From positions 1 through 64,000 of the forward strand of contig NZ_MOWM01000005.1 of the NCBI RefSeq assembly GCF_016082275.1: DNA of 64,000 nt, in the 5' to 3' direction. This document shows positions 16,981 to 27,363 of this stretch, piece after piece. Every line of letters starts with the position of its first letter. Positions within the stretch are counted from its first letter, which is position 1. This stretch comes from Variovorax sp. E3 (GTDB lineage Bacteria; Pseudomonadota; Gammaproteobacteria; Burkholderiales; Burkholderiaceae_C). The position numbers and the translations under genes were made by a program. The notes under the pieces were generated by a model. That model was given only the letters and a program-made list of their open reading frames with translations. It searched no databases and was not told where the DNA came from.

Positions 16981-17868
16981 ATGTCCAACCGACTCGAAGC
17001 CCTGCGCGTGTTCTGCGCCGCCGCCGATGCCGCCAACTTCCGCGACGCGGCCGTGCGCCTGTCGGTCTCGCCGCAGGTGGTGACGCGCGCGGTGCGCGAA
17101 CTCGAGGACGAGCTGGGCGAGCCGCTGTTCCACCGCAGCACGCGCGGCGTGCAGCTCACCGACTTCGGCCGCCAGCTCGCGGAACGCGCCCGCATCGCCG
17201 TGGGCGGCGTGGACGAGCTGTTCCACCGCACCGACCGGCGCGCGGCGTCGCAACACGCGGGCACGGTGCGGGTCACGGCGCCGGGCATCTTCGGGCGGCG
17301 GCTGATTCCGCAGGCGCTGGCGCCCATGCTCGCGGCGCACCCGGGCCTGGTGCTCGACCTGCGCGTGTCGGAAGAGCATGCCGACGTGGTCGACCAGCAG
17401 ATCGACATCGGCGTGCGCGTGGGGCCGCTGCGCGACGCGCGCTTCGTGGCGCGGCCGGTGGGCAAGATGGCGCTGCACGTGGTGGCAGCGCCCGCGCTCA
17501 TCGCGCGCACCGGCGTGCCGAAGAAGATCGACGCGCTCGAGGGCCTGCCGCTCACCGCGCTGATCGATCGCATGTCGGGCCGGCCGTGGCCGATGGTCTT
17601 CAGCAAGGGCCGGCAGGTGGTGCCGACGGCGCCGACCTTCGTCACCGACGACTTCGACGCCGAATGCGCCGCGGTGCTGTCGGGCCTGGGCTTCGCGCAG
17701 CTCATCGGCGCGCTGGCCGAGCCGTGGATGAAGACCGGCGCGCTGGTGCCGGTGCTCGAGGCCGACGCGCCCGAGCCGTGGCCGATCTACGTGTACCGCT
17801 CGCAGCGCGCGCCGGTGCCGGCGCGCGTGCGGCTGGTGTACGACGAGCTGATCCGCGTGCTGCGCTGA
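16981..17868 (+). CDS. LysR-family transcriptional regulator
   Basis: A 295-residue regulator. The N-terminal winged helix is typical (MSNRLEALRVFCAAADAANF, then VVTRAVRELEDELGEPLF), and the C-terminal periplasmic-binding-like effector domain follows from about residue 90. It belongs to the CrgA/DntR-like group with short effector domains that often regulate a divergent SDR or quinone-responsive gene. It likely controls the SDR at 16106-16864. Its stop codon and that of the convergent lyase gene lie in a shared palindrome, CTGAGC-N5-GCTCAG, which may act as a two-way terminator. Confidence 0.9.
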   Translation: MSNRLEALRVFCAAADAANFRDAAVRLSVSPQVVTRAVRELEDELGEPLFHRSTRGVQLTDFGRQLAERARIAVGGVDELFHRTDRRAASQHAGTVRVTAPGIFGRRLIPQALAPMLAAHPGLVLDLRVSEEHADVVDQQIDIGVRVGPLRDARFVARPVGKMALHVVAAPALIARTGVPKKIDALEGLPLTALIDRMSGRPWPMVFSKGRQVVPTAPTFVTDDFDAECAAVLSGLGFAQLIGALAEPWMKTGALVPVLEADAPEPWPIYVYRSQRAPVPARVRLVYDELIRVLR

Positions 17869-17877
17869 GCCGCGCGC

Positions 17878-18740
17878 TCAGTCGTACTTCTGGCCCGTGC
17901 GCATCAGCTCGGGCGTGCCGATCACCTCGTTGAGCGCATCGAAGTCGAGCATCTGCGGGCGCCACGGCTGCGTGGTGCGGTGCCGGTGCAGGCTCGCGTA
18001 GTAGCCCTGCAGCGTGTGCACGACCGCGCGCGCGGTGCCGCCCGGGAAGATGGCGATGCGAAAGCCGTGCTGCTGCAGCGCGTCGGCGTCCTGGATCGGC
18101 GTCTTGCCGCCTTCGACCATGTTGGCCAGCAGCGGCACGCGGTGCGCGAAGCGGCTGCAGGCGGCGTCCATCTGCTCGGGCGAGCGCAGCGCCTCGATGA
18201 AGAGCGCGTCCACGCCGCAGGCCAGGTAGGCCTCGGCGCGGTCGAGCGCGGCGTCGAGCCCCTCGACCGCCACCGCGTCGTGCGCGCGAGGATCAGCGTG
18301 TCGCTGGAGGCGCGCGCGTCCAGCGCCGCCTTGAGCTTGCCGACCATCTCGCGCTCGGGCACCACGGCCTTGCCGTCGAGGTGGCCGCAGCGCTTGGGAA
18401 AGGTCTGGTCCTCGATCTGCACCATGGCCGCGCCCGCGCGCTCGAAGCCGCGCACGGTGCGCTGCGTGTTCAGCGCGTTGCCGAAGCCGGTGTCGGCATC
18501 GACGATCACGGGCAGGCTCACGCGCTCGGTGATGCGCGCCAGCGTGTCTGCCACCTCGGTGAAGGTGGTCAGGCCGATGTCGGAGCGGCCCAGGCGCGTG
18601 TAGGCGATGGACGCGCCCGAGAGGTACAGCGCCTCGAAGCCGGCCTGCTCGGCCACCAGCGCGCTCAGCGCGTCGTACACGCCGGGCGCCAGCACCACGT
18701 CGGGTCGCGCCAGGCGGGTCTTGAAGTTGTGGGTCGTCAT
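17878..18740 (-). pseudogene. Isocitrate lyase/PEP mutase-family lyase; frame broken near 18280
   Basis: A beta-barrel lyase of about 287 residues that in this family cleaves 2-methylisocitrate, 2,3-dimethylmalate or oxaloacetate with Mg2+. The first frame gives VLAPGVYDALSALVAEQAGF, DADTGFGNALN (metal-binding Asp residues) and VQIEDQTFPKRCGHL (the active-site KRCGH loop). After ARTD the frame is lost; restoring one C (ACCGAC for ACGAC) leads into AVAVEGLDAALDRAEAYLAC and the rest. Last gene of the 17-kb operon, with start overlapping the flavoprotein stop. With the aconitase-like pair upstream, a dialkylmalate lyase role is an attractive inference. Confidence 0.82.
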
Positions 18741-20152
18741 GCGGACGCCTCCTTGTGTTGAACGAGTGCGGCGGCGGTGTGCGCCGCGATGTAGCCGCCG
18801 GCCACGGCGCTCAGCAGGCCGTTGCCGGAGAGATAGCCCCACACCGCGTCGCCCGACACGCCGCCGGCCGCGCCGCCCGCCGCCAGCAGGTTGGCAAACG
18901 GTGCGCCGCCCTGGCGCAGCACGCGCATGTCGGGCGCGGTGTCCAGGCCGCCCTGGGTGTGGAAGAGCGCGCCGGTCACCTTGACGGCGAAGTACGGCGC
19001 ATCGAGGCCGCGCGCGAACACGCGGCCGTCGGGCGCGGCCGCGCCAGCGCGCATGGCGTCCAGCGTGGCCTGCAGCACGGCCGGCTCGCAGCCGATGCAG
19101 TCCGCCAGCGCGGCCACCGATTCGCAGCGCCGCAGCGCGCCGGCCGCCTCGGCGTCGCAAAATCGGGGAAGCCTCGCGCCAGCGCGAGCAGCGGCGTGTC
19201 GAACACGTTCCAGGCCACGCCGCCCGGCTGCGCGAGCACGTGCACCGCGGCCTCCGAGTAGCCCTGCGTCTCGTCGTGGAAGCGCCGGCCTCGCGGTTGA
19301 GCTGCACGCCGCCTTCCATCATCACGGCCCACGACATCAGCGCGCCCTGCGGCGTGACCCACGAGCCGTGCCCCTGGTAGCCGCCCAGGTCGCGCAAGCG
19401 CGCACCCAGCGCCTCGCCCCAGAGGATGGCGCTGCCGTCGTTGCCCACGTGCCCGCCGAAGGCGGCGTTGGCCATTTCAGGCAGCAGCGTGCGCACCATC
19501 GGCGCATTGCCGCCGAAGCCGTTGCAGGCCAGCAGCAGCGCGTCGCACGCGAGCGTTTCGTGCCGGCCGTCGGGCCGCAGGTAGTCGATGCCGACCACGC
19601 GGTCGTGCGCATCGAGCACCAGCGTGTCGACCACGGCCTGCGTCAGCACGGCAACGCCCGCGGCTTCGGCGGCGGCCTGCAGCGCGGCCATCAGCGCCGC
19701 GCCCGTCTTCTGCGGCAGCGCGTGCATGCGGTGCACGCTGTGGCCCGGGTAGAGAAAACCGTCGAGCAGCGTCCACGCCAGTCCGTGGCGCGCCTGCAGG
19801 GCGTCGAGCGCGGGGCCGATGGCGCCGGCATACGCCTCGACCAGCGCGGGCGCGCGCGGCCGTGCGCCTTGGCCTGGATGTCGGCCGCGAAGCGCGCGGC
19901 GCTGTCGTCGGCCACGCCATGGGCGCGCTGCACGCGCGTGCCCGGCGCCGGAATGAAGCCCGACGACAGCGCGGTCGACCCGCTCGGCAGCGCGTCGCGT
20001 TCGAGCACCACGCAGTCGACGCCCGCATCGGCCAGCATCAACGCCGCCGTGAGGCCGCAGGCACCGCCGCCGACGATGGCCACCGCCACCTGCGCCTCGG
20101 CCTCGAACGCGCCCGGGCCAACGCGGCGAATGCTTCGCACCGGCTGCGTCAT
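18737..20152 (-). pseudogene. FAD-dependent oxidoreductase (fumarate reductase/KstD-like); frame broken near 19860, 19290 and 19156
   Basis: Flavoprotein of about 470 residues. The dinucleotide-binding start is VAIVGGGACGLTAALMLADA, followed by STALSSGFIPAPGT, which matches the FAD-binding-2 family of fumarate reductases and ketosteroid dehydrogenases. Later segments occur in successive frames: PALVEAYAGAIGPALDALQA to GGVQLNRE, then RFHDETQGYSEAAV, then ESVAALADCIGCEP to the end with GGAAGGVSGDAVWGYLSGNG. Single-base restorations rejoin them (for example GCCGAC for GCGAC at 19156). It would add or remove a carbon-carbon double bond in an acid intermediate. Overlaps its neighbours on both sides by four bases. 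Confidence 0.75.
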
Positions 20153-20762
20153 GCGATGCGTCGATGAAGGGCTGGCACGCCGTGACCTCGGCCACGTTGC
20201 GCATGTCGGCCAGCGAGGTGCTGTGCCGCTCGTCGCCGAAGGCCGCGCAGCCGTCGGACAGCACCAGCGTGCGGTAGTCGCGCATGTGCGCGTCGCGCAC
20301 CGTGCTGGCCACGCCGCCGTTGGTGACGATGCCGCAGACGGCCACGGTGTCGATGCCCGCGCGGCGCAGCACCCAGTCCAGCTGCGTGTTGAAGAAGGCC
20401 GAGTACGCGACCTTGCTGACCGTCACGTCGACCAGGCCCGCGAGCGCGTCGACGTTGGCCTGGCCCCAGCTGCCGGGCGCGAAGTCGCCCTTGGCCAGAT
20501 AGGGGCGCAGCGCCTTCAGGTGTGGCGAGACCATCGGCTCGCCCTTGGCGTCGGGCCACAGCGTGAACTGGCTCGCGACCACCAGCCCGCCCGCGGCCTT
20601 GAGCGCGCGCGCCACGGCGGCCACGCGCGCCGGCAGCAGCAGCGCCGGCGGGTTGGTGTCGCCGCCGCGCGCGTAGGCGCCCCTGGCGTCGAGAAAGTCG
20701 TTCTGCAGGTCGATGACGACCAGCGCGGTCTTCGGCGCGACGATCTTCGCGGCTTCGCTCAT
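20149..20762 (-). pseudogene. Isochorismatase-like hydrolase (amidohydrolase); frame broken near 20158
   Basis: Cysteine hydrolase of about 204 residues. ALVVIDLQNDFLD carries the catalytic Asp, the lysine lies in the LKALRPYLAKGDFA region, and the nucleophile Cys is in VAVCGIVTNGGVASTVRDAH. In this family the reaction is amide or enol-ether hydrolysis: maleamate, nicotinamide, N-carbamoylsarcosine or biuret. The open frame overruns its end; restoring one base (GACGCCATC) gives FIDAIA and a TGA overlapping the next start codon, as at other junctions in this operon. A maleamidase-like role would fit its hydantoinase and hydratase neighbours. Confidence 0.82.
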
Positions 20763-22812
20763 GACGGCCTCACCAGCAGGTTGCCGTGCGCGTCGACCTC
20801 GGCATGGAAGCCGGGCTCCAGCCACACGGTGGTGTCGGCCTGCTCGAGGATGGCGGGGCCGTCGATGCGCGCGGCCACCGGCAGCTCGAGCCGCGCGTAG
20901 CGCACCGCGTCGTGCCACCGGCCCTGATGGAACACGCGCTGCGTGCCCAGCGGCGCGGTGCTGCCCTGCCCTTCAGGCGCCAGCACCTTCAGGTCGAACT
21001 TGGGCCGTACGCCGATGCGCGCATAGCGCAGGTTCATCACGCGAATGGCGATGCCGTCGAGCACGCGGCCGAAGGCGGCGGTGTAGGCGGCTTCGAAGGC
21101 GGCGCGAATCGAGGCGGCCGTGAGCGGGGCCTGGCCCGCATCGGCCAGCACCACCGGCAATGTGTGCGTCTGGCCGGCGTAGAGCATGTCGAGCGCGACC
21201 ACTTCGCGCACCGCGTCGAAGCGCACGCCCGAGGAGTCCAGGCGCTGCTGGCAGCTGGCGGCCAGTTCGTCGATGCGGCGCTGCACGTCGGCCACGTCGA
21301 GGTCGGACAGCGGCTTGTTGATGGTCTGCACCGCGTCGTGGCGCATGTCGGCGATCACGCAGCCCAGCGCCGAAGTAACGCCGGGGTAGCGCGGCACGAT
21401 GCCCGTGGCCACGCCCACCTCGCGCATCATGGCGCACACATGCAGCGCACCGCCGCCGCCGAAGGGCATGTAGGCGAAGCGGCGCGGGTCGTGGCCGCGC
21501 TCGATCGACACGAGGCGAATCGCGCCGGCCATGCGCGCATTGGCCACGGTCAGAATGGCTTCGGCCGCCGCGTGCACGTCCAGGCCCAGCGGGCGCGCGA
21601 CGTGCTCCTCGATGGCCTGGCGCGACTTCCCGGCGTCCAGCGCGGCCAGCAGGCCGCCGCCCAGCGGACGGTCGGCCGCGATGCGGCCCAGCAGCACGTT
21701 GCGTCGGTCACGGTCGGGCGCATGTTGCCGCGGCCGTAGCAGGCCGGGCCCGGCACGCTGCCCGCGGATTCGGGGCCGACCTGCAGCATGCCGCTCGCGT
21801 CCACCGAGGCAATGGAGCCGCCGCCCGCGCCGATGGTCTCGATCTGGATCATCGGCGAGCGGATCACCATGCCGAACTCGATGGCCGTCTGCGCCGCCAG
21901 CGCGGCCTCGCCGTTGGCCACCAGCGACACGTCGAAGGACGTGCCGCCCATGTCGCCCGTGATCGCGTTCGGAAAACCCGCCGCGCGCGCAATGGCCGCG
22001 CAGGCGATCACGCCCGCCGCCGGCCCCGACAGCGCGGTGCGCACCGGCAGGTCGCTCGCGGTCTGGCGCGACATCACGCCGCCGTTGCTCTGCACCACCA
22101 ACAGCTCGCCGCCGAAACCCTGCGCGCGCAGGTCGCTCTCGAGCCGGCCGAGGTAGCTGCCCACCACCGGCTGCAGCGCGGCATTGAGCGTGGCCGTGGA
22201 GCAGCGCTCGAACTCGCGGATCTCGGGCAGCACCTCGCTGGCCGAGGTGACGTGCGGGTTGGGCCACAGTTCGCGCACCGCCGCCACGGCCAGGCGCTCG
22301 TTCTCGGGGTTGGCGTAGGTGTTGATGAAGAACACGCACACCGCCTCGCAACCCGCTTCGAGCAGCGCGTCGGCTTCGGCGCGCACCTGCGCCAGGTCGA
22401 CCGGCGTGTGCAGCGTGCCGTCGGCCAGCACGCGCTCGTCCACCTCGCGGCGCAGGTCGCGCGGCACCACGGGCAGGAAGCTGCCGCGCAGGCCCCAGGT
22501 CTGCGGGCGGTCGCGCCGGCGCATCTCGAGCACGTCGCGAAAGCCGCGCGTGGTGATGATGCCGGTGCGCGCCACCTTGCGCTCCAGCAGCGCGTTGGTG
22601 CCCACGGTGGTGCCGTGCACGATGGTGGCGATGGCCGCGGCCGAATCGGCCACGCGCGCCACGCCGTTCATGAAGCCGCGCGCTTCCTCGCCGCGCGTGG
22701 AAGGCACCTTGACGATGCGCGCGGTGCCGTGCGCTTCGTCGAGCACGAACAGGTCGGTGAAGGTGCCGCCGACATCGACGCCGACGACCAGGGATTTGCC
22801 AGGGGAAGTCAT
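20759..22812 (-). pseudogene. hyuA: Hydantoinase/oxoprolinase subunit A (HyuA); frame broken near 21700
   Basis: About 684 residues, the ATP-binding subunit of ATP-dependent N-methylhydantoinase/5-oxoprolinase type enzymes that open a cyclic amide or carboxylate a ketone. The start VVGVDVGGTFTDLFVLDE and the later GDMGGTSFDVSLVANGE are the two phosphate-binding loops of the actin-like fold. After PTVTDA the frame is lost; one restored C (GCCAAC) gives NVLLGRI and on through FGGGGALHVCAM to the C-terminal domain. ATG 22812 overlaps the stop of the B subunit by four bases. Confidence 0.87.
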
Positions 22813-24490
22813 TCGGATGCTTTCTTTGTCGTGTCGCTGCTCACATAGCCCATGGCCACGTCGGCCCGGCGCTGCGCCGGCGCGCGTTCGGCGGCGGGGC
22901 CCCAGCCGCCGCCGCCGGGGGTTTCCAGGCGCACGCGCTCGCCGCGCGCCAGCGTGATGCCGCGCATCTTCGAGACCATGGGCGGCACATGCCACTCGCC
23001 CGCGTTCTCGTAGCTGAACACGTTGACCGCGCCCGCGCCGCCGCCCGCGATGCCCTTGGGCGGCGAGGTGCCGCGCTCGCCGAAGACGAACACCTCGGCG
23101 TCTTTTTCGAGCAGTTCGATTTCGTAGACGGCGCCCAGGCCGCCGCGGTGCTGGCCGTCGCCGCCGGAGTCGGCGCGCAGCGACCATTCGGTGAAGCGCA
23201 CCGGGTACGCGGCTTCGAGGATCTCGAGCGGCGGAATGGTCGCGGTCGAGATGGGCGCGTTGCCGTGCGCCAGGCCGTCGCCGCCCGAGTGGCCGCCGTG
23301 GCCGCCGCCGAAGAAGCTGAACATCACCCAGCGCTGGCCTTCGCGGCCCTTGTCGCTGCGGTGGCCCGCGATCGACAGCGCATTGATGGTGCCGTAGGCC
23401 TGCGCCACGGCGCGCGTGGGGTCGGCCTGCGCGGCGGCGCTGAAGATCACGTCGATCATGCGCAGGATGGTCTCGGTGTAGCCGCCCACCGGACGCGGGC
23501 GCTCGGCGCTGATCACCAGCCGCTCGGGAATGACGAAGTCCACCGCGTCCAGCACGCCGGCGTTCGCGGGCACGTCGGGAAACAGGTGCTTGAGCGCGAC
23601 ATAGCAGGCCGCCACGGCGGTGGCGCGCGAGATGTTCACCGGCCCCGCGCATTGCGGCGAGGTGCGCGAGAAGTCGAGCGTGAGCCGGTCGCCCGCCACC
23701 GTCATGTCCAGCGCGATGGTCAGCGGCTCGTTGACGATGCCGTCGTTGTCCAGCACGTCCTCGAAGCTGTAGCGGCCGTCGGGCAGCGACGCGATGTGCG
23801 AGCGCATCAGGCGCAGCGCGCGGCCGCGCAGCTCACCCAGCGCGGCCAGCACCAGGTCGTCGCCGTATTCGTCGAGCAGGCCGTTCAGCCGCTTGGCGCC
23901 GAGCTCCAGCGCGGCGAGCTGGCCGTTCAGGTCGCCCCACAGGCTGTCGGGCAGGCGCGTGTTGGCCTGCAGGATGGCCAGCACGTCGGGGTCGAGCACG
24001 CCGCCCCGCACGATGCGCACCGGTGGAATCTGCACCGCCTCCTGCCAGCACTCGGTGGCCGCGGGGTTGTAGTTGCCCGGCACCGCGCCGCCCACGTCGT
24101 GCCAGTGCGCGGCCGAGGCCATGTGGCAGTAGAGCCTGCCGTTGCGAAAGAAGGGCTTGACCAGCTTGAAGTCGTTGGCGTGCGTGCCGCCGTCGTAGGC
24201 GTCGTTGCTGATCCAGATGTCGCCGTCCTGCATGCCGCCGCGCGCCTCGGCTGCCTTGGCGGTGGCACGCACCGCGAAGGCCATGGCGCCCACGAACACC
24301 GGCAGGCCCGACTTGCCCTGCACCAGCGTGTCGCCGGTGCCGGCGTCGTACAGGCCGTGGCAGGCGTCGTGCGCCTCGGCAATGATGGGGTTGAACGCGC
24401 TGCGGTAGAGCGTGGCGTCCATCTCGTCGCCACCTGTTCGAGGCGGCCGCGCAGCACGGCGAGCGTGACGGGGTCGAGTGTGTCGTTCAT
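22809..24490 (-). pseudogene. hyuB: Hydantoinase/oxoprolinase subunit B (HyuB); frame broken near 24429
   Basis: About 560 residues, partner of HyuA and catalytic subunit family that also includes acetone carboxylase alpha. The N terminus is MNDTLDPVTLAVLRGRLEQV; restoring one base (GTGGCCGAC for GTGGCGAC) continues ADEMDATLYRSAFNPIIAEA, exactly as family members read. Conserved segments include WISNDAYDGGTHANDF (metal-site region) and GGGHGGHSGGDG followed by TPGGGGWGPA at the C terminus. Gene order B then A, overlapping, is usual for this heteromer. Confidence 0.87.
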
Positions 24491-24493
24491 GGT

Positions 24494-25461
24494 TCAGTCC
24501 ACCTTGGCGCCGCTGGTCTTCACGACCTTGGCCCATTTGTCGATCTCCTTCTTCACATGCGCGGCGAATTCCGCCTGCGTGGAGCCGACCGGCTCGGCGC
24601 CCAGCGCGGCGAGCTTCTCGCGCACGTCGGGCAGCTTCAGGATGCGTTGCACCTCGGCCGAGAGCTTGTCGACCACGGGTTGCGGCGTGCCCTTGGGCGC
24701 GAACAGGCCCGACCACGCGTCGGCATAGAAGCCCGGGTACGTTTCGGCGATGGTCGGCAGCTCGGCCAGCGTGGGCGCGCGGTGCAGGCTGGTGAGCGCA
24801 ATGGCGCGCAGCTTGCCGGCCTTGATGTGCGGCAGCGCCGACGGCAGGCCGTCGACCATCATCTGCACCTGGCCCGCGAGCAGGTCGGACACGGCCGGCG
24901 CGCTGCCCTTGTAGGGCACGTGCGTGATGTCGCGCCGGCCTCGGACTTGAGCATTTCCATGCCCAGGTGCGCGGCCGTGCCGTTGCCCAGCGACGCATAG
25001 TTGAGCTTGCCCGGCTCCTTCCTGGCGAGCGCCATCAGCTCGGCCAGGTTTTTCGCGGGCACCGACGGATGCACCACCAGCACGTTGGGCACCACGGCCA
25101 CCTGGCTGATGGCGACGAAGTCGGCCACCGGGTCGTAGGGCATCTTGCTGTACAGCGAGGTGTTGATGGCGTGCGAACCGGTCACGCCCATCACCAGCGT
25201 GTAGCCGTCGGCCGGCGCCTTGGCCACCAGGTCGGAGCCCACGTTGCCGCCCGCGCCCGCGCGGTTGTCGACCAGCACGGGCTGGCCCCAGTGCTCGCCC
25301 ATCTTCACCGCGACCAGGCGCGCCGCCGCGTCGGTGGCGCCGCCCGGCGGGAACGGCACGACGATGCGGATGGCCTTGTTCGGAAAGTCGCTCGCCTGGG
25401 CGGCGGCGACGAGCGGCAGGCAGACAAGGAGCGTGCTTGCGAGGTAGCGCAGGAGTTTCAT
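24494..25461 (-). pseudogene. Bug-family tripartite tricarboxylate transporter receptor; frame broken near 24931
   Basis: Periplasmic solute receptor of about 322 residues. Signal peptide MKLLRYLASTLLVCLPLVAA is followed by FPNKAIRIVVPFPPGGATD, the Bug signature that grips a carboxylate, and by GAGGNVGSDLVAKAPADGYT. Restoring one base at GGCGCGACATC (GGCGCCGACATC) links MEMLKSEAGA to DITHVPYKGSAPAVSDLLAG. No TctA/TctB membrane genes accompany it; in Burkholderiales Bug receptors are very numerous and often orphan. Three bases separate it from the HyuB start. Confidence 0.86.
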
Positions 25462-25490
25462 GGGAAGTGGGGCCGTGAGAGTGGAATGAA

Positions 25491-26852
25491 TCAGGCGGCG
25501 AGCCGTTGCCACAGCGTGCCGAGCGGGGTGGCGGCGGGCGCGTCGAGCACGCCGTCGCAAAAGTGCATGGCGCTTGCGCGTTCGACGCCGTGCGCGGTGC
25601 ACAGCGCGGCGTACTGCGTGAACTTGGCCGCCAGCGCCGCGCGGTCCAGCGGATGGGCGGCATCGCCGGCGATGGTGCCGACGCCGTGTTCGTGCGTGCC
25701 GCCGTCGCCGTCGAACGTCACCGTGAGCGTGGCGCCGCGCTGCTGGCGGGCGGTCAGGTCGGCATCGGCCTGCAGCTCGACCAGTGCCTCGAGCCGCCGC
25801 AGCTCGGCGTCGTCGAAGCGAGGCGCGGCATACACGGAAGGGTCGACGTCGCCGAAGCGCAGCATCGCGGCCACGCCGAACGACAGGCTGAACTGCGCCT
25901 GGATGGGCGTGCGCGGCGCGCGGTTGCCGCAGTAGACGATGGCCTCGTCGTAGACCCTGAGCACGATGCGGCGGATGCCTGATGTGTCGTCGGCCAGCCG
26001 CGCGCGGATGTGGCGCGCGGCGGTCGCGCCATAGTGCACGTGGCGCACGGCCGCGAAGGGCTTGAGGTACGCATCGCCCAGCAGCAGCGTCGCCGCATCG
26101 GGCAGCGGCTGCGCGGCGGCGGCCGCGTGCGTGGCCGCGTAGTGCGCCAGCGCGCCGGCCGGGGCATCGATGCCGGCCGCGCTGGCAAAGGCCGCCTGCA
26201 GCCCGAGCGACGCGCTGTGGCCCAGGTAGGTGTTGCGCGCGGTGCGGCCTTGCGCCACCGGCAGGTAGAGGCTGGTCGCAAGCTGGCAGGCCGCGATGTC
26301 GATAGCCTGCACGATGCCCTCGGCCCCGAGGCCGAGCAGCCGCGCCACGCCCGCCGCCACGCCCAGCGCGGGCCAGTTGGCGTCCACGTGCATGCCGGGG
26401 CGGATGCGCAGCCACGCACCGCAGCGCGCGCCCACCTCGTAGCCGAGCACGAAGGCATCGACGAACTCGCCCAGGCTCGCGCCCCGCTTCAGCGCCAGCG
26501 GCAGCAGCGCCGCCACCAGCGGCACGCCGGGCCGGCCGTGCGCGAGGGCGTGGCCTTCGCAGGCCTCGTCCCAGGTGGCGGCCATGGCCAGCACCTGCGC
26601 GCCCGCCTGCACACCCAGCGACGGGCCGCCGGGGAAGGAAAAGTCGCCGGGCTCGCAGGCGCCGAGCATGGCTTCGAGCCGCCGCACTTCGTCCGCGTGC
26701 CGGCCCGCCAGCGCGCAGCCGACCGTGTCGACCAGCAGGCGCCGCGCCTGCGCATCGGCCTCAAAGGCGGCCGGTTGCGCCGCGTGCAAGGCCACCGTGG
26801 CCTGCAGCACCGCGCGTTGCGTGTCGGGTGGGCGCTGCGCGTCAGTGGGCAT
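25491..26852 (-). CDS. MmgE/PrpD-family protein
   Basis: A 453-residue member of the 2-methylcitrate dehydratase/cis-aconitate decarboxylase/iminodisuccinate epimerase superfamily. VDTVGCALAGRHADEV and GHALAHGRPGVPLVAALLPL mark the helical domain, with WPALGVAAGVARLLGL and NTYLGHSASLGLQAAFA further on; the second lid domain ends the protein. These enzymes act on tri- or dicarboxylates without cofactor, by proton removal beside a carboxylate. It overlaps the LeuD-like gene by 11 bases, so expression is coupled. Its exact reaction is open: dehydration, isomerisation or decarboxylation of the pathway acid. Confidence 0.88.
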   Translation of the reverse strand: MPTDAQRPPDTQRAVLQATVALHAAQPAAFEADAQARRLLVDTVGCALAGRHADEVRRLEAMLGACEPGDFSFPGGPSLGVQAGAQVLAMAATWDEACEGHALAHGRPGVPLVAALLPLALKRGASLGEFVDAFVLGYEVGARCGAWLRIRPGMHVDANWPALGVAAGVARLLGLGAEGIVQAIDIAACQLATSLYLPVAQGRTARNTYLGHSASLGLQAAFASAAGIDAPAGALAHYAATHAAAAAQPLPDAATLLLGDAYLKPFAAVRHVHYGATAARHIRARLADDTSGIRRIVLRVYDEAIVYCGNRAPRTPIQAQFSLSFGVAAMLRFGDVDPSVYAAPRFDDAELRRLEALVELQADADLTARQQRGATLTVTFDGDGGTHEHGVGTIAGDAAHPLDRAALAAKFTQYAALCTAHGVERASAMHFCDGVLDAPAATPLGTLWQRLAA

Positions 26853-27363
26853 CGGTTGCTTTCTTCGCGGCCAGCCGGCGGCGCAGCAGTTGCAGCAGCC
26901 CGCCCGCCTCGACCATGTCCGTCAGGAAGGCGGGCACCGGCTCGCAGGCCAGCGTGCGCGCGTCGGCGGTGTGCAGCGCGGGGGCCCGCGTGTCGAGCGC
27001 GATGCGGTCGCCGTCCCGCAGCGACTCGGCCTCGGCGCAGGTCAGCAGCAGCAGCCCGACGTTGAAGGCGTTGCGAAAGTACAGCCCGCTGTACGACGGC
27101 GCGATCACCGCCGCCACGCCCAGTTGCACGAGCACCGCCGCGGCCTGCTCGCGCGAGGAGCCGATGCCGAAATTGGGGCCGGCCACGATCACGTCGCCGG
27201 GCCGCACGTCGCGCGCGAACTCGGGGCGGATGGCTTCGAGGCAGTGCCTGGCGATGATGTCGATGCCGTGCTTCATCGCATGGCCGGGCGCGAGCGCGTC
27301 GGTGTCGATGTCGGCGCCCAGGCGCCAGACGCGGTGCGTGACAGGGGTGGTGGGGGTGTTCAT
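26842..27363 (-). CDS. LeuD-like hydratase small subunit (aconitase swivel domain)
   Basis: A 173-residue swivel domain of the aconitase superfamily. DIDTDALAPGHAMK and GPNFGIGSSREQAAAVL, which holds the substrate-carboxylate-binding GSSRE loop, are characteristic; SYSGLYFRNAFNVGLLL follows. It pairs with the LeuC-like gene immediately upstream (overlap of four bases). Isopropylmalate isomerase proper is an alternative, but there are no leucine genes here and the setting favours a catabolic (alkyl)maleate hydratase such as the DmdAB type. Confidence 0.9.
   Translation of the reverse strand: MNTPTTPVTHRVWRLGADIDTDALAPGHAMKHGIDIIARHCLEAIRPEFARDVRPGDVIVAGPNFGIGSSREQAAAVLVQLGVAAVIAPSYSGLYFRNAFNVGLLLLTCAEAESLRDGDRIALDTRAPALHTADARTLACEPVPAFLTDMVEAGGLLQLLRRRLAAKKATDAH

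Noticed and set aside
17922..20918. A single leftward 998-codon frame that would fuse lyase, flavoprotein and isochorismatase
   Set aside because: It is three genes joined by frame jumps; conserved start and stop overlaps (ATGA) and changes of frame within domains show separate genes.
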